Assembly: GCA_020629005.1 (NCBI GenBank)
Contig: JAHDEE010000001.1
Span: forward strand, 18,968 to 82,967
DNA length: 64,000 bases
From: Chitinophagales bacterium
GTDB lineage: Bacteria; Bacteroidota; Bacteroidia; Chitinophagales; UBA2359
Reading direction: 5' to 3'
This document shows positions 24,720-33,835 of this stretch, in pieces. Both the position numbers and the translations under genes were made by a program. The stretch's first letter is position 1. Each line of letters opens with the position of its first letter. The notes under the pieces were generated by a model, which saw nothing but the letters and a program-made list of their open reading frames with translations, was not told the origin of the DNA and did not search any database.

Positions 24720-26168
24720 ATGAGGCAAGCAATTCATCACATGTACAACAGCAAATTAATACGACTTATCCAGAGCATGTCCAAAGAGGAACTAAATTCC
24801 ATGGGCAAATTCCTGGTCTCTCCTATCTTCAATACAAACGAGAAGGCAACGCAGTTGTTCCATTTAATCAAGGCGCATCACCCTCGCTATGACTCACCGG
24901 ATCTGTCTAAAGACGAGGTATTTCGGGTAATTTTTCCCGAAAAAAAAGTAGCCGACTCCTCTCTTCGAGCGCTAATGTCACAACTCACTAATCTCGTTAG
25001 TAGCTTCTTTGCCTTCCAGGAATACAATAGCCGAAAATTCCTAAAAAATGAGCTGCTTGTCTTGTCGCTAATGGATCGAAACCTGGTAGACCTTCTGCGA
25101 AAATCCCTTCAATCTGCTCAACGTGAGCTAGATAAACATCATACTCGAAATACCGACATTTACTTTTCTATGTTCAGATTATCTGTCATTTCATTCGAAC
25201 ATGACATTGTTTACAAGAACAGAGAACCGGGACTTAGCCTTAAAAAGGTCGTAAATGATCTTGATACCTTCTTCATTAGCTCCAAGTTACGCTACAGTGC
25301 AGCTGCCTTAAACAGGCAATCCGTTATTGAAGAAGAGCTAAACCTCAGCCTTTTCGAAGAAATATTGGACCACGTACAGGAAAGCGATCTAAAGCAAGTA
25401 CCACTCATTAAGCTGTATTATTCCATGTGCCTGATGTTGCTGGGTCGCAACAGCGAGCAGCAGTTTTTTGAACTTAGGAGACTTACAAGAGAGCATAGAA
25501 CCAGCGTGGATAGGCTGGAACTAAGTCAGGTTTATACCGTTTTGGTAAACTATTGCCTTATGCGGCTCAAAGAAGGAAAAGAGGAATTCCTCAGAGAGAT
25601 GTTTAACCTTTATCAGGAGATGATCGAGTTTCAGCTGCTGAAAAGGAGTGTCAAGAATATGTCGCCACACATGTATCGCAACATTGCCATGGTGGCCATG
25701 CGACTCAAAGAGTTTGAATGGGTCGAGAACTTCATGGAATCCTATCGAAACAAGATAGAACAAGGCCATCGTAAAGATGTCTACCATTACCTGAAAGCGG
25801 CACTCAGCTTTGAAAAGGGAGATTATGATCGAACCAAGGAATATCTCATTGATTTCCAGCTCATAGATGCATTTTACCACTTACATTGGAAGATTCTGAT
25901 GATCAAGACCTCCTATGAACTCAACGAAACCTCCGCATTCGACTCTGCTATTGAGGCCCTAAGAATCTATCTCTTGCGAGAAAAATCAGTTTCCAGAAGC
26001 AACATCCAAAGCTGTCAGCGATTTGTTAGCCTGGTGAAAAAACTAAATCGAAGAAAGCACTCACCACAAGACAAAGACCTGGGGCCCTTAATCAAAGAGA
26101 TCGAGGAAAGTACCAACACTGCCGCCCTACCCTGGTTGCGGTGCAAAGTCGCTGAATTAAAGAAATAG
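24720..26168 (+). CDS. uncharacterised 482-aa helical protein
   Basis: No family recognised. The protein is rich in Leu, Arg, Lys and Glu and looks almost entirely alpha-helical, with TPR-like paired helices in the second half (KDVYHYLKAALSFEKGDYDRTKEYL split by eye; YDRTKEYLIDFQLIDAFYHL). There is no signal peptide or membrane segment, so it should be cytoplasmic. The ATG at 24741 (MYNSKLIRLIQSMSKEELN) may be the true start, since it begins a clean amphipathic helix and leaves the palindrome at 24702-24717 in the leader. The next gene has its own -7 box. A scaffold or regulatory role is possible. Confidence 0.8.
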   Translation: MRQAIHHMYNSKLIRLIQSMSKEELNSMGKFLVSPIFNTNEKATQLFHLIKAHHPRYDSPDLSKDEVFRVIFPEKKVADSSLRALMSQLTNLVSSFFAFQEYNSRKFLKNELLVLSLMDRNLVDLLRKSLQSAQRELDKHHTRNTDIYFSMFRLSVISFEHDIVYKNREPGLSLKKVVNDLDTFFISSKLRYSAAALNRQSVIEEELNLSLFEEILDHVQESDLKQVPLIKLYYSMCLMLLGRNSEQQFFELRRLTREHRTSVDRLELSQVYTVLVNYCLMRLKEGKEEFLREMFNLYQEMIEFQLLKRSVKNMSPHMYRNIAMVAMRLKEFEWVENFMESYRNKIEQGHRKDVYHYLKAALSFEKGDYDRTKEYLIDFQLIDAFYHLHWKILMIKTSYELNETSAFDSAIEALRIYLLREKSVSRSNIQSCQRFVSLVKKLNRRKHSPQDKDLGPLIKEIEESTNTAALPWLRCKVAELKK

Positions 26169-26180
26169 ACAAGGAAGCCT

Positions 26181-26188
26181 TACCTTTG
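26181..26188 (+). promoter_or_regulatory. exact -7 box TACCTTTG
   Basis: Exact TAnnTTTG match 15 bp before the ATG at 26204 and 12 bp after the preceding stop. The -33 position reads TTA instead of TTG. Confidence 0.5.
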
Positions 26189-26203
26189 CACAAAATTTGA
26201 CTT

Positions 26204-26776
26204 ATGCCAGCACTAGAGACTATACAAATTCCTCTGGGATTCCAAGCTCCCGAGTTCGAACTATTGGACGTAAGAACCGACTCGAACAAAACACTTAAAG
26301 AACTCAAAGGAGCGAAAGCGACCGTGATGATGTTCATCTGTAACCATTGTCCATATGTAAAGCATCTGCAGGAGGGACTGGTAAGTATTGCAAATGATTA
26401 CCAGGAAAAGGGTATTTCCTTTATCGCAATTTGTAGCAATGATGCGGTCAAATATCCTGACGATTCACCAGAAAAAATGAAGGAAGAAGCAGAAAAGTGG
26501 AATTATTCATTTCCGTATCTGTACGATGAATCTCAGGAAGTCGCCATTGCTTACAAGGCCGTCTGCACACCCGATTTCAGCATTTTCGATGCCGATCTAA
26601 AGTGTGTTTACCGCGGACAATTCGACGATTCACGACCTGGCAAAGACCTTGAAGTCACGGGAGAGGACATCCGCAATGCACTGGATAAAATGTTGGCCCA
26701 AGAGGCAGTTTCCGCTGCCCAAAAGCCAAGCATTGGCTGTAGCATCAAGTGGAAAAACGGCGATCCATATCAGTAG
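26204..26776 (+). CDS. thioredoxin-fold redoxin (AhpC/TSA-like)
   Basis: 190-residue cytoplasmic redoxin. After PLGFQAPEFELLDVRTDSNK comes the redox motif ICNHCPYVKHL with Cys46 and Cys49, then DYQEKGISFIAICSND and the family block EAEKWNYSFPYLYDESQEVA, followed by CTPDFSIFDADLKCVYRGQFDDSRPG. This is the thioredoxin-family group with an NHCPYVK signature common in Bacteroidota and cyanobacteria. It has no signal peptide. The DCC-family oxidoreductase gene follows after 49 bp. Substrate unknown; peroxide or disulfide reduction is inferred from the fold. Confidence 0.9.
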   Translation: MPALETIQIPLGFQAPEFELLDVRTDSNKTLKELKGAKATVMMFICNHCPYVKHLQEGLVSIANDYQEKGISFIAICSNDAVKYPDDSPEKMKEEAEKWNYSFPYLYDESQEVAIAYKAVCTPDFSIFDADLKCVYRGQFDDSRPGKDLEVTGEDIRNALDKMLAQEAVSAAQKPSIGCSIKWKNGDPYQ

Positions 26777-26825
26777 GCAAGGTGCATTTCTTTGAACTCT
26801 GTGCTGCCACATCTGTTTTAACATT

Positions 26826-27227
26826 ATGAGCGCTTCAAAGCCCATAGTGCTGTTCGACGGTGTCTGCAATTTATGCAATAGCACCGTTCAGTTCATCATC
26901 AAACATGATCCAGAGGCAAAGATTTTGTTCAGCAGCCTGCAAGGCAATTTTGGACAAAATACACTTCGCAAGCATGGTCTGCAAACTGATAACTTCGACA
27001 CTTTCCTCTTTATCAAAGAGGGACAAATTTATGATCGATCAAGCGCATTCCTACAAATGAGTGCTGAGCTTCAAAGACCATACAAATACCTGCAATTCCT
27101 GTCGTTCGTGCCCAAGCCAATCCGCGACGGAGTGTACAGTCTTATTTCAAAAAACCGATATCGATTGTTTGGCAAGTCAAAGGTTTGCATGATTCCTTCT
27201 AAGGAACTGAAGTCAAGATTTCTTTGA
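26826..27227 (+). CDS. DCC family thiol-disulfide oxidoreductase (DUF393)
   Basis: 133-residue protein beginning with the family signature IVLFDGVCNLCNSTVQFIIK, where the DxxCxxC Cys pair is the expected active site. FSSLQGNFGQNTLRKHGL and YDRSSAFLQMSAEL are the other DUF393 blocks, and the C-terminus (LSFVPKPIRDGVYSLISKNRYRLFGK) is typical. It is cytoplasmic and has no signal peptide. It likely functions with the redoxin gene just upstream, though the family is still poorly characterised. Its stop codon is 7 bp from copy 2 of the structured repeat, which would form its 3' UTR. Confidence 0.92.
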   Translation: MSASKPIVLFDGVCNLCNSTVQFIIKHDPEAKILFSSLQGNFGQNTLRKHGLQTDNFDTFLFIKEGQIYDRSSAFLQMSAELQRPYKYLQFLSFVPKPIRDGVYSLISKNRYRLFGKSKVCMIPSKELKSRFL

Positions 27228-27234
27228 TTTATTT

Positions 27235-27414
27235 GGAGCGAAGCGAACTTGGCCGTAGAAACGGGCTCCCCGTGCTTTGTTCCAATTCAGCCCCGCCCTG
27301 CTTGTTCATGGTCTGGCCCTGTGGTCTCTCCGCAGGCTACGAGCCCCCAAGGCCAGCCATTCACCACAGCAGTGCGAGGCTTCATTTCCTCGTCGCCCGG
27401 GGCTATTTTGCACC
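27235..27414 (+). repeat. ~180-bp GC-rich structured repeat, copy 2
   Basis: Begins GGAGCGAAGCGAAC and ends GCCCGGGGCTATTTTGCACC. It shares the termini and the blocks CGGGCTCCCCGTGCT and GAGCC with the other copies but is the most divergent inside. Local pairing includes the ACGGG-CTC-CCCGT hairpin and CTGTGGT/ACCACAG (27319-27325 with 27363-27369). It lies 7 bp after the DCC gene stop between convergent genes, so it cannot be a leader of rtcB. The rest of the 304-bp gap (27415-27531) has only a GCTTCT/AGAAGC hairpin at 27495-27511 near the rtcB end. Confidence 0.85.
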
Positions 27415-27531
27415 TTACTCTCTCGCATAAGCATTTCAAATCACAAATAGCACCAAGAAAATAATCTTTCGCCCACACTTTGCTAGACCAAGAGGCTTCT
27501 TCTTTAGAAGCAGAAAACGGAGCTGGCACCG

Positions 27532-28935
27532 CTAGGCATCATCCATGCGAACAATACGTGGCTGAAAGCTACCCAGGACATCAACCAGTTTTCGTTGCTG
27601 AGACATCACCAGATCAATATCCTTATAGGCCATTGGTGCTTCGTCCAGCCCCCCTCCTATCAGACTTACACCATGTGCCTTTAGCTGTTCCTTCAGTGCA
27701 TGACGAGTAATATTGTTTCTTGCTCTGCTTCTCGACATCGCTCTTCCGGCTCCATGGGAGGCAGAATTCAGTGATCTTGCAGAACCTTTGCCGCGCACTA
27801 TATATCCGGGATGCACCATAGAACCTGGAATGATACCTAAAACACCTTGAGCCGCAGGAGTAGCACCCTTTCTATGTACAATGGCCGTAGAGCCATCCGG
27901 CAGTTCCTCTTTCCAGGCAAAATTATGGTGGTTTTCCACCCTGACCAGAGGGCTTTCCCCCAATGCACGGGAAAGTTTACGATGAATCTCATCATGGCAA
28001 GCGGAAGCGTAGTCACCGGCTAGCGTCATTCCCAACCAGTATTCTTGTCCCTCCTGAGTATCCAAATCCAGCCATGCGAGATGTGAGGCCTGTCTCGGAA
28101 GTGGGCAAAGGCTTCTGGCCAAAGCAGCATAGTGGCCAGCAATGCTAGCACCGAGCCCTCGAGAACCGGAGTGGCTCAGCAAACCAACATAAGCACCTGG
28201 CTCCAGTCGCAGTTCCGGGCTAATCTCCTTGATTTCAACAGTGCCAAATTCTACGAAGTGATTTCCAGAACCTGAACTACCCAGCTGTCTTCGTGCTTTG
28301 TCACGGAGATTTCTCAACAATTCGATCTCGTCGAATTCCGAACGAGACAAGATTTCATGATCTCCCGGCTTCCTGAACTCGCTACCCATACCAAATCTGG
28401 TATGCTCATGCAACAAATTTTGCAACCGAGCCTTGTGTCCTTTGAGCAAGGAAGGATTTATGGCAAACACCGATAGGCTCATCCTGCAGCCGATGTCCAT
28501 ACCGACAGCATAGGGAATCACTGCATTTTCGGCTGCAAGCACTCCTCCAATCGGTAAACCATAACCTGCATGAGCATCAGGCATTAATGCTCCGGACTTA
28601 GCAACGGGTAGTTTCATGGCAATATCCATCTGAGCAAGTGCCTCATCTTGAATGTGCTTGCTGCCAAAAATGGCGTACTCCGTCACCTCTTCCTTTAAAG
28701 ATATCTCTGGCAATTCATCTTCGTCTGGCATCAAAGCTTCGGCCAACTTAGACCAGGTCTCATCTGCAAGAAAATCTTCCGGATTTGCCAGGATTGCTGC
28801 CAGCAAATCTAATTTATCTTCCTTGCTTTGTCGCTTCAAATTCCGTTCCGCCAGACCAAGGGCAATTGCCACCGCATTTGTTTTGGGGAATCCCATTTTT
28901 CTCAAATCCTTTCCCCGCACTGTATTCTTTCCCAT
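27532..28935 (-). CDS. rtcB: RtcB family RNA ligase
   Basis: GTP- and Mn-dependent RNA ligase joining 2',3'-cyclic-phosphate or 3'-phosphate ends to 5'-OH ends. Family motifs in order: DAHAGYGLPIGGVLA, the metal Cys in GMDIGCRMSL, GSGNHFVEFG, SHSGSRGLG, ENHHNFAW, GIIPGSM, and the guanylylated His in SHGAGRAMSRSRA. The 467-aa length is longer than E. coli RtcB because of an N-terminal segment of about 85 residues (start MGKNTVRGKDLRKMGF) resembling an added helical region. It stands alone; no rtcA or rtcR regulator is adjacent, so it may have a housekeeping or repair role not under the classic RtcR control. Confidence 0.94.
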   Translation of the reverse strand: MGKNTVRGKDLRKMGFPKTNAVAIALGLAERNLKRQSKEDKLDLLAAILANPEDFLADETWSKLAEALMPDEDELPEISLKEEVTEYAIFGSKHIQDEALAQMDIAMKLPVAKSGALMPDAHAGYGLPIGGVLAAENAVIPYAVGMDIGCRMSLSVFAINPSLLKGHKARLQNLLHEHTRFGMGSEFRKPGDHEILSRSEFDEIELLRNLRDKARRQLGSSGSGNHFVEFGTVEIKEISPELRLEPGAYVGLLSHSGSRGLGASIAGHYAALARSLCPLPRQASHLAWLDLDTQEGQEYWLGMTLAGDYASACHDEIHRKLSRALGESPLVRVENHHNFAWKEELPDGSTAIVHRKGATPAAQGVLGIIPGSMVHPGYIVRGKGSARSLNSASHGAGRAMSRSRARNNITRHALKEQLKAHGVSLIGGGLDEAPMAYKDIDLVMSQQRKLVDVLGSFQPRIVRMDDA

Positions 28936-29255
28936 AGTTTCTTTTCTTGCTTGTCAGCTGCTTACAATCTTCACTAAAAGGCCAATTACTCATAGGTCTT
29001 TCTATGTTGCAAACAGTGAAAGCTCAAACGACGCTTGCGTCCTAATAATTCCATCACATGAAGATTTTCTTGTGGTTCTTGGTACCAAATTAGTGGTGGA
29101 AACTATTGTAGCACATGCGACAAGGAGGAGAATACGAATACGGGTACCAGGCCGAAAGGTCTGCGCTAAGCACACAGCAACCCATCTCTGAGCTATGTCA
29201 GAGCAACGAAAAGTAAATTCCAGAAATCATCTCGTCTTTGCGGCAGAAAAGGCCA
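28936..29255. other. 320-bp intergenic region
   Basis: Lies upstream of rtcB and downstream of nothing on the plus strand (the GumN-type gene ends at 29256). I see no exact -7 box, RNA gene, repeat or convincing ORF here. Confidence 0.4.
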
Positions 29256-30149
29256 TTACTTTACAACGGCGGTTAGTGTATAACCGTCCTTACGAAGCAG
29301 GCTAATCACGCCTCCCTTACCACCTAAGTGGCCAGCTCCAACAGCAATGAAAGTGGGATCTTCGTTTACCAGCTTGTCTATGCGACTAATCCAATTCTTG
29401 TTTCGCTGACCCAGCAATTGCTTTTCAAACTTTTTGTACTCTTTGCTTTCATCGGAGATCATGCTGGACAAGCCTGCGATATCCTCATCGGTATAGAGCT
29501 TCACCATCTCATCAAATTCCCGGACCTGGCCGTCATAATCGTTTACTGTTTGCATAAGCATGGAGAGCTGATCGTCAAACGAAATTTGATCAACGTAATA
29601 AAGTTGCTCATCTACTGTTTCCAGTCCGTAGGTTTGCATACCTGCATCAGTTGCCATCCCTTGTAAGGTGGTCTCGTAACTTTTCACTGTTTCACCAATC
29701 ATTGCAGGATAGATATACGACTGTACAAACATCGGCTTCACCTTATTGTACATCAACTCGGGCATTCCTGCTTTTTCAGTCATAAAGGCTGTCAGTTTAC
29801 CGTAGTCTTCTACTGAAAGCATATCGCTGAGCGACTGATCGTTGGGCATGATCATCTTTTTTACCATGGTTTGCTGGACGCTGGGATCGTCCAGCTTCAC
29901 TTCCATGACAAGTCGTTTGGTTTCGGCAAAGGCATTTTTGACCTCTTCCCGCATCACAAAATCCGACTCCCCTATTGCGTGGATTGTACCGAAGAGGTAA
30001 GATGGCTGGTCAAGTCCTTTGCCAGAGATTTTCCATAGCAAAGAATTTTCGGTCGGCATGCGTTTGGAGTCAGAGGCTGCTGCGCAGGCCGCCAGTAAGG
30101 AAATAGCCGCCAAGAGTGTAAAGGCTCTTGTCAATTTTGCCAGATTCAT
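29256..30149 (-). CDS. TraB/GumN family lipoprotein
   Basis: Lipoprotein of the TraB/GumN (erythromycin-esterase-like, Tiki-related) fold. The ATG at 30149 starts the signal MNLAKLTRAFTLLAAISLLAAC with lipobox LAAC; the frame starts ten codons upstream but would add a polar tail. Family motifs: LLWKISGKGLDQPSYLFGTIHAIG, with the GTIH metal-site block; VMEVKLDD; the second block FIAVGAGHLGGKGGVISLLR, with the distal GxxH. Eukaryotic Tiki homologs are metalloproteases, but activity of bacterial members is mostly inferred. Copy 3 of the structured repeat lies between it and valS. Confidence 0.9.
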   Translation of the reverse strand: MNLAKLTRAFTLLAAISLLAACAAASDSKRMPTENSLLWKISGKGLDQPSYLFGTIHAIGESDFVMREEVKNAFAETKRLVMEVKLDDPSVQQTMVKKMIMPNDQSLSDMLSVEDYGKLTAFMTEKAGMPELMYNKVKPMFVQSYIYPAMIGETVKSYETTLQGMATDAGMQTYGLETVDEQLYYVDQISFDDQLSMLMQTVNDYDGQVREFDEMVKLYTDEDIAGLSSMISDESKEYKKFEKQLLGQRNKNWISRIDKLVNEDPTFIAVGAGHLGGKGGVISLLRKDGYTLTAVVK

Positions 30150-30229
30150 AGGTTTATTTTGGTTGTGCTCAATTCTCAATCTTTTACTGCACAGACTGCA
30201 CTTTCTGCTGACTGTAACGCGAAGGACCT

Positions 30230-30408
30230 GGTGTCAAAATAGCCCCGGGCGCAGCGGTAGAAGGCGGCTGCCATGCGTGGTGACTGCCGCCCAGCAGTGG
30301 CTCTACCATAGTAGAGACGCTGATGGGCGAGCAGGAACAGCATGGCAGCTGACTGCTACAAGCGTAGCACGGGAAGACCAGCGCTACGGCCGGGTCCCGT
30401 TTCGCTCC
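30230..30408 (-). repeat. ~180-bp GC-rich structured repeat, copy 3
   Basis: Read on the minus strand it starts GGAGCGAAACGGG and ends GGGGCTATTTTGACACC. Arms at 30340-30349 and 30267-30276 (GCTGCCATGC/GCATGGCAGC) pair perfectly over 10 bp. Inside are CTCTAC-TATG-GTAGAG and CGTAGC/GCTACG hairpins. It begins 11 bp after the valS stop codon (sense) and ends 80 bp upstream of the TraB/GumN gene start. Confidence 0.88.
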
Positions 30409-30419
30409 AAAAAATATTC

Positions 30420-33038
30420 TTAGCTAAGCTTTGCAATCGTGCTTTGAATAGTTTCCAGTTTTGACTCAGCATCAGCTAGTTTCTTCTTTTCTTTTCCCAC
30501 CACTGCCTCCGGTGCATTGTTGACGAATCGTTCGTTCGACAACTTCTTTCGCACTGAAGCAGCAAAACCTGTGAGGTATTCTTCTTCCTCCTTCAGTCTG
30601 GTTAACTCTGAAGCAACATCGACAGTCTGCCCCGTAATAACGTAAAAGCTGTCCTTTTCGATCATAAAGTTGACGGAATTCTCGACATTCTGTTCGGTTA
30701 CCTCAAAGCTCTTCAGGAAGGCTTTTCGCATGATGATGTCTCTGAATTCACCGTGGCTGTTGGCATTTGATTTATTGAAAAATACTTCGAGAGGCTCTCT
30801 TTGCTTAAGCCCTTGTTTGTTGCGAATATCTCTAATTTTTGATATCAGTTCTTTTGCCATTTCCCCGTTGTTAAGTGCCTGATCATCGTACGGAGCAGTC
30901 ATCGGGTAAGTGGCCAGGGCGATACAATCTCCTTCTGGTCTCTTTTCCAACTGTTGATAAATCTCCTCAGTAATGAAAGGCATCAAAGGGTGCATCAACT
31001 TCATCAATTCGCCGAAGAACCAAACGGTCTTCTCGTAGGTAAACTGATCAATTGGTTCACCAAAATCCGGTTTGATCATTTCCAGATACACGGAACAGAA
31101 GTCATTCCAGATGAAGGAATACAAATTTTTCAATAATTCAGATATTCGATAAGTTTCGTATTGATTATCAGTCTCTGCGATCACTTTGTACAGCTTATTC
31201 TCGAACCAATCCATGGCAGGAACATTGGATTCATTGCCGCCTGCTTTAACCTCCCAGCCCTTGATCAAGCGCAGTGCATTCCAGATCTTATTGCTGAAAT
31301 TTCGGCCTTGTTCGCAAAGCTTGTCGTCGAATAATAAATCACCTCCGGCGGGAGAAGCAAAGAGTAATCCGACACGAACCGCATCGGCGCCAAAGTCGGA
31401 AATCAGCTGCAAAGGATCGGGAGAATTGCCGAGGGACTTGGACATCTTCCTGCCCTTTTTGTCCCTTACCATTCCAGTGAAATAGACATCCGAAAAGGGT
31501 TTCTCGCCTTTAAACTCAATACCGGCCATTACCATGCGGGCAACCCAGAAGAAAATGATATCCCAACCTGTGACTAGCACATTGGTGGGGTAATAGTAGT
31601 TGAGTTCGGTATCGTCGTCGAAGCCATCAAACACGGAAATCGGCCAGAGCCAGGAGGAGAACCAGGTGTCTACAACATCTTCATCCTGTTTGATATCGCT
31701 AAGTTGCAAATCTGGATTATTGGTTTTTTCGCGAGCCAGACCAAGTGCCTCTTCTTCGTTTTCTGCTACTACATATTCGTCATCATTGATGTACCAAACA
31801 GGTATCTGCTGGCCCCACCAAAGCTGACGAGAGATACACCAATCGTGGATGCCTTCCATCCAGTGCTTGTAAAGGTTTTCGTAATTCTTAGGGAAGAAAC
31901 GAATGTCCTCGTCCAGCACCTGTTTAAGAGCAGGTTCAGCCAGTGACTTCATTTTAACGAACCATTGGCTCGTGAGTCGAGGCTCGATCACTACTTTTGT
32001 GCGCTCGCTGAATCCGACCTTATGCGAGATGTCCTCGACTTTCACCAAATGGCCAGCTTCTTCCAACATCTTGGCCACTTTCTTACGTGCGATTGCGCGA
32101 TCCTCTCCTATACAGAGTTGGGCCTTTTCATTTAGTGTTCCATCCTCGTTTAGAATATCGATCAGCTCCAGATTGTGCTTTTTCCCGAGCACGTAATCGT
32201 TGGGATCGTGGGCTGGAGTCACCTTAAGAGCTCCTGTACCAAATTCCATGTCAACATACTCATCATAGATAAATCCGATCGGACGATCGATGAGGGGAAT
32301 GATGGCCTTTTTCCCTTTTAGAGCGCTGTAACGTTCATCTTCCGGATGCAGGCAGATGGCAGTATCGCCCATGATGGTTTCTGGACGGGTCGTAGCGATG
32401 GTTACATATTCATCCTCTGTTCCCTCAATTTTGTATCGAATATGGTAGAGTCGGGCATTTCTTTCCTCATGGTAAACCTCTTCATCCATGATGGCAGTTT
32501 TGGCTGCTGGATCCCAGTTGGTCATTCGATGTCCCTTGTAGATCAGGCCCTTTTTGTGCAGCTCCACAAACACTTTGATTACTGCTTTGGAGAGTTTTGG
32601 TTCGAGGGTAAACCGCGTGCGATCCCAGTCGCAGGATGCGCCTAGCTTCTTGAGTTGTTGCAGGATGATTCCGCCATATTTGTCTTTCCAGGCAAAGGCA
32701 TGTTTCATGAATTCCTCTCTGCTGAGATCTTCTTTCTTAATTCCTTGCTCGGCAAGCATATTCACGACCTTCGCCTCGGTTGCGATACTGGCATGATCAG
32801 TTCCTGGCACCCAGCAGGCGTTGTAGCCTCGCATCCGTGCACGCCGGATGAGCAAATCCTGAATCGTATTATTGAGCATATGGCCCATGTGCAAAACACC
32901 TGTGACATTAGGAGGTGGAATGACGATAGTGTATGCTTCACGCTCATCCGGTGTGGATTTAAAGACCTCTTTTTCCAACCAGTACGCGTACCATTTATCT
33001 TCAACTTCCTGCGGACTATAGGTTTTTGCAATTTCCAT
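30420..33038 (-). CDS. valS: valine--tRNA ligase
   Basis: Class Ia synthetase charging tRNA-Val with valine, with editing of mischarged threonine. Signatures: PPPNVTGVLHMGHMLNNT (HIGH), GTDHASIATE, the CP1 editing segment (TTRPETIMGDTAICLHP), DVVDTWFSSWLWP, and the KMSKS loop (KGRKMSKSLGNSPDP). The C-terminus has the ValS coiled coil (ELTRLKEEEEYLTGF ... KKLADAESKLETIQS). The start is placed at the ATG 33038 (MEIAKTYSPQEVEDKWYAYW) rather than 33059, because the candidate -7 box at 33057-33064 covers the earlier start. Copy 3 of the repeat follows directly. Confidence 0.97.
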   Translation of the reverse strand: MEIAKTYSPQEVEDKWYAYWLEKEVFKSTPDEREAYTIVIPPPNVTGVLHMGHMLNNTIQDLLIRRARMRGYNACWVPGTDHASIATEAKVVNMLAEQGIKKEDLSREEFMKHAFAWKDKYGGIILQQLKKLGASCDWDRTRFTLEPKLSKAVIKVFVELHKKGLIYKGHRMTNWDPAAKTAIMDEEVYHEERNARLYHIRYKIEGTEDEYVTIATTRPETIMGDTAICLHPEDERYSALKGKKAIIPLIDRPIGFIYDEYVDMEFGTGALKVTPAHDPNDYVLGKKHNLELIDILNEDGTLNEKAQLCIGEDRAIARKKVAKMLEEAGHLVKVEDISHKVGFSERTKVVIEPRLTSQWFVKMKSLAEPALKQVLDEDIRFFPKNYENLYKHWMEGIHDWCISRQLWWGQQIPVWYINDDEYVVAENEEEALGLAREKTNNPDLQLSDIKQDEDVVDTWFSSWLWPISVFDGFDDDTELNYYYPTNVLVTGWDIIFFWVARMVMAGIEFKGEKPFSDVYFTGMVRDKKGRKMSKSLGNSPDPLQLISDFGADAVRVGLLFASPAGGDLLFDDKLCEQGRNFSNKIWNALRLIKGWEVKAGGNESNVPAMDWFENKLYKVIAETDNQYETYRISELLKNLYSFIWNDFCSVYLEMIKPDFGEPIDQFTYEKTVWFFGELMKLMHPLMPFITEEIYQQLEKRPEGDCIALATYPMTAPYDDQALNNGEMAKELISKIRDIRNKQGLKQREPLEVFFNKSNANSHGEFRDIIMRKAFLKSFEVTEQNVENSVNFMIEKDSFYVITGQTVDVASELTRLKEEEEYLTGFAASVRKKLSNERFVNNAPEAVVGKEKKKLADAESKLETIQSTIAKLS

Positions 33039-33056
33039 GGGATTCAAATTTTGGGG

Positions 33057-33064
33057 CAAAAATA
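33057..33064 (-). promoter_or_regulatory. exact -7 box TATTTTTG for valS
   Basis: On the minus strand TATTTTTG matches TAnnTTTG and lies 18 bp before the valS ATG at 33038. No TTG is seen at the -33 position. Confidence 0.45.
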
Positions 33065-33168
33065 AGTATTTATACCTTTACTGACAGCCTAAACTCTATT
33101 TATCAGTTTGCAATCATTAACAAGTGAGTATGGGCAAGAATAATTCCATTTAATCTGAATTTTGTCCT

Positions 33169-33831
33169 GTGCAGAGAAACCGCTTATCCTTATTGTATTG
33201 GCTGCTAGTGGCTGGATTGTGCCTCAGCATGTATTCCTGTAGTGATGATGAACCAGATCCGCAGGAAGAAATTGAGGTAGTCGATTATGCTCCTTATACT
33301 GCTGAGAACTTCTGGATTTATCAGATAATCACTGACGAGATTGACACAAGTTCAAAATTCATGTATATGACGCCAAATGACTCTATGATCCTGGGAAAGA
33401 GTTACCGGATCATGCAGGAAAATGGCACCAACAATCGCTTCTTTCAGCGAGTTGAGGATGGTCACTATTACGAGGTTTTGGAGACCCTTGACATGACTGA
33501 GCATTATGAATCGAATTTTCTGCGCACAGAAGTACAGGTCGGTGATAGCTGGGAAGAAGTGCTAGGGGATGCTGGACATACAAGGTTGCTACATGAGGTT
33601 TTGGCTGTAGATGAAGAACGCTTTGTGGGATCGGAGTACTTTCGGGAAATGATTCGGATAAAGACCACTTACGAGGCCAGGCAGGAGGATGGCAGCTTTG
33701 TGCAAGTGTACGAATCTGAGCGCTCCTACAGCAAAGGTATTGGACTGGTAGAATCAATTGATATTGCATTCGTTGCTGGTGTTGAGATCAGAGCTGTTCA
33801 AACGATTGAGGAATACGCTATAGTAGATTAA
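33169..33831 (+). CDS. putative surface-exposed lipoprotein
   Basis: 220 residues, no recognised domain. The GTG at 33169 gives an ideal lipoprotein signal (MQRNRLSLLYWLLVAGLCLS, then MYSC) and is the first possible start, since an in-frame TAA lies at 33151. The mature N-terminus is C-SDDEPD; Ser followed by acidic residues after the Cys matches the lipoprotein export signal that sends Bacteroidota lipoproteins to the cell surface. The body is beta-rich with YAPYTAENFWIYQI and YYEVLETLDMT. A -7-like GAATTTTG at 33157-33164 ends only 4 bp before the GTG, which would make the transcript nearly leaderless. trmH follows 4 bp later. Confidence 0.8.
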   Translation: MQRNRLSLLYWLLVAGLCLSMYSCSDDEPDPQEEIEVVDYAPYTAENFWIYQIITDEIDTSSKFMYMTPNDSMILGKSYRIMQENGTNNRFFQRVEDGHYYEVLETLDMTEHYESNFLRTEVQVGDSWEEVLGDAGHTRLLHEVLAVDEERFVGSEYFREMIRIKTTYEARQEDGSFVQVYESERSYSKGIGLVESIDIAFVAGVEIRAVQTIEEYAIVD

Positions 33832-33835
33832 AAGC

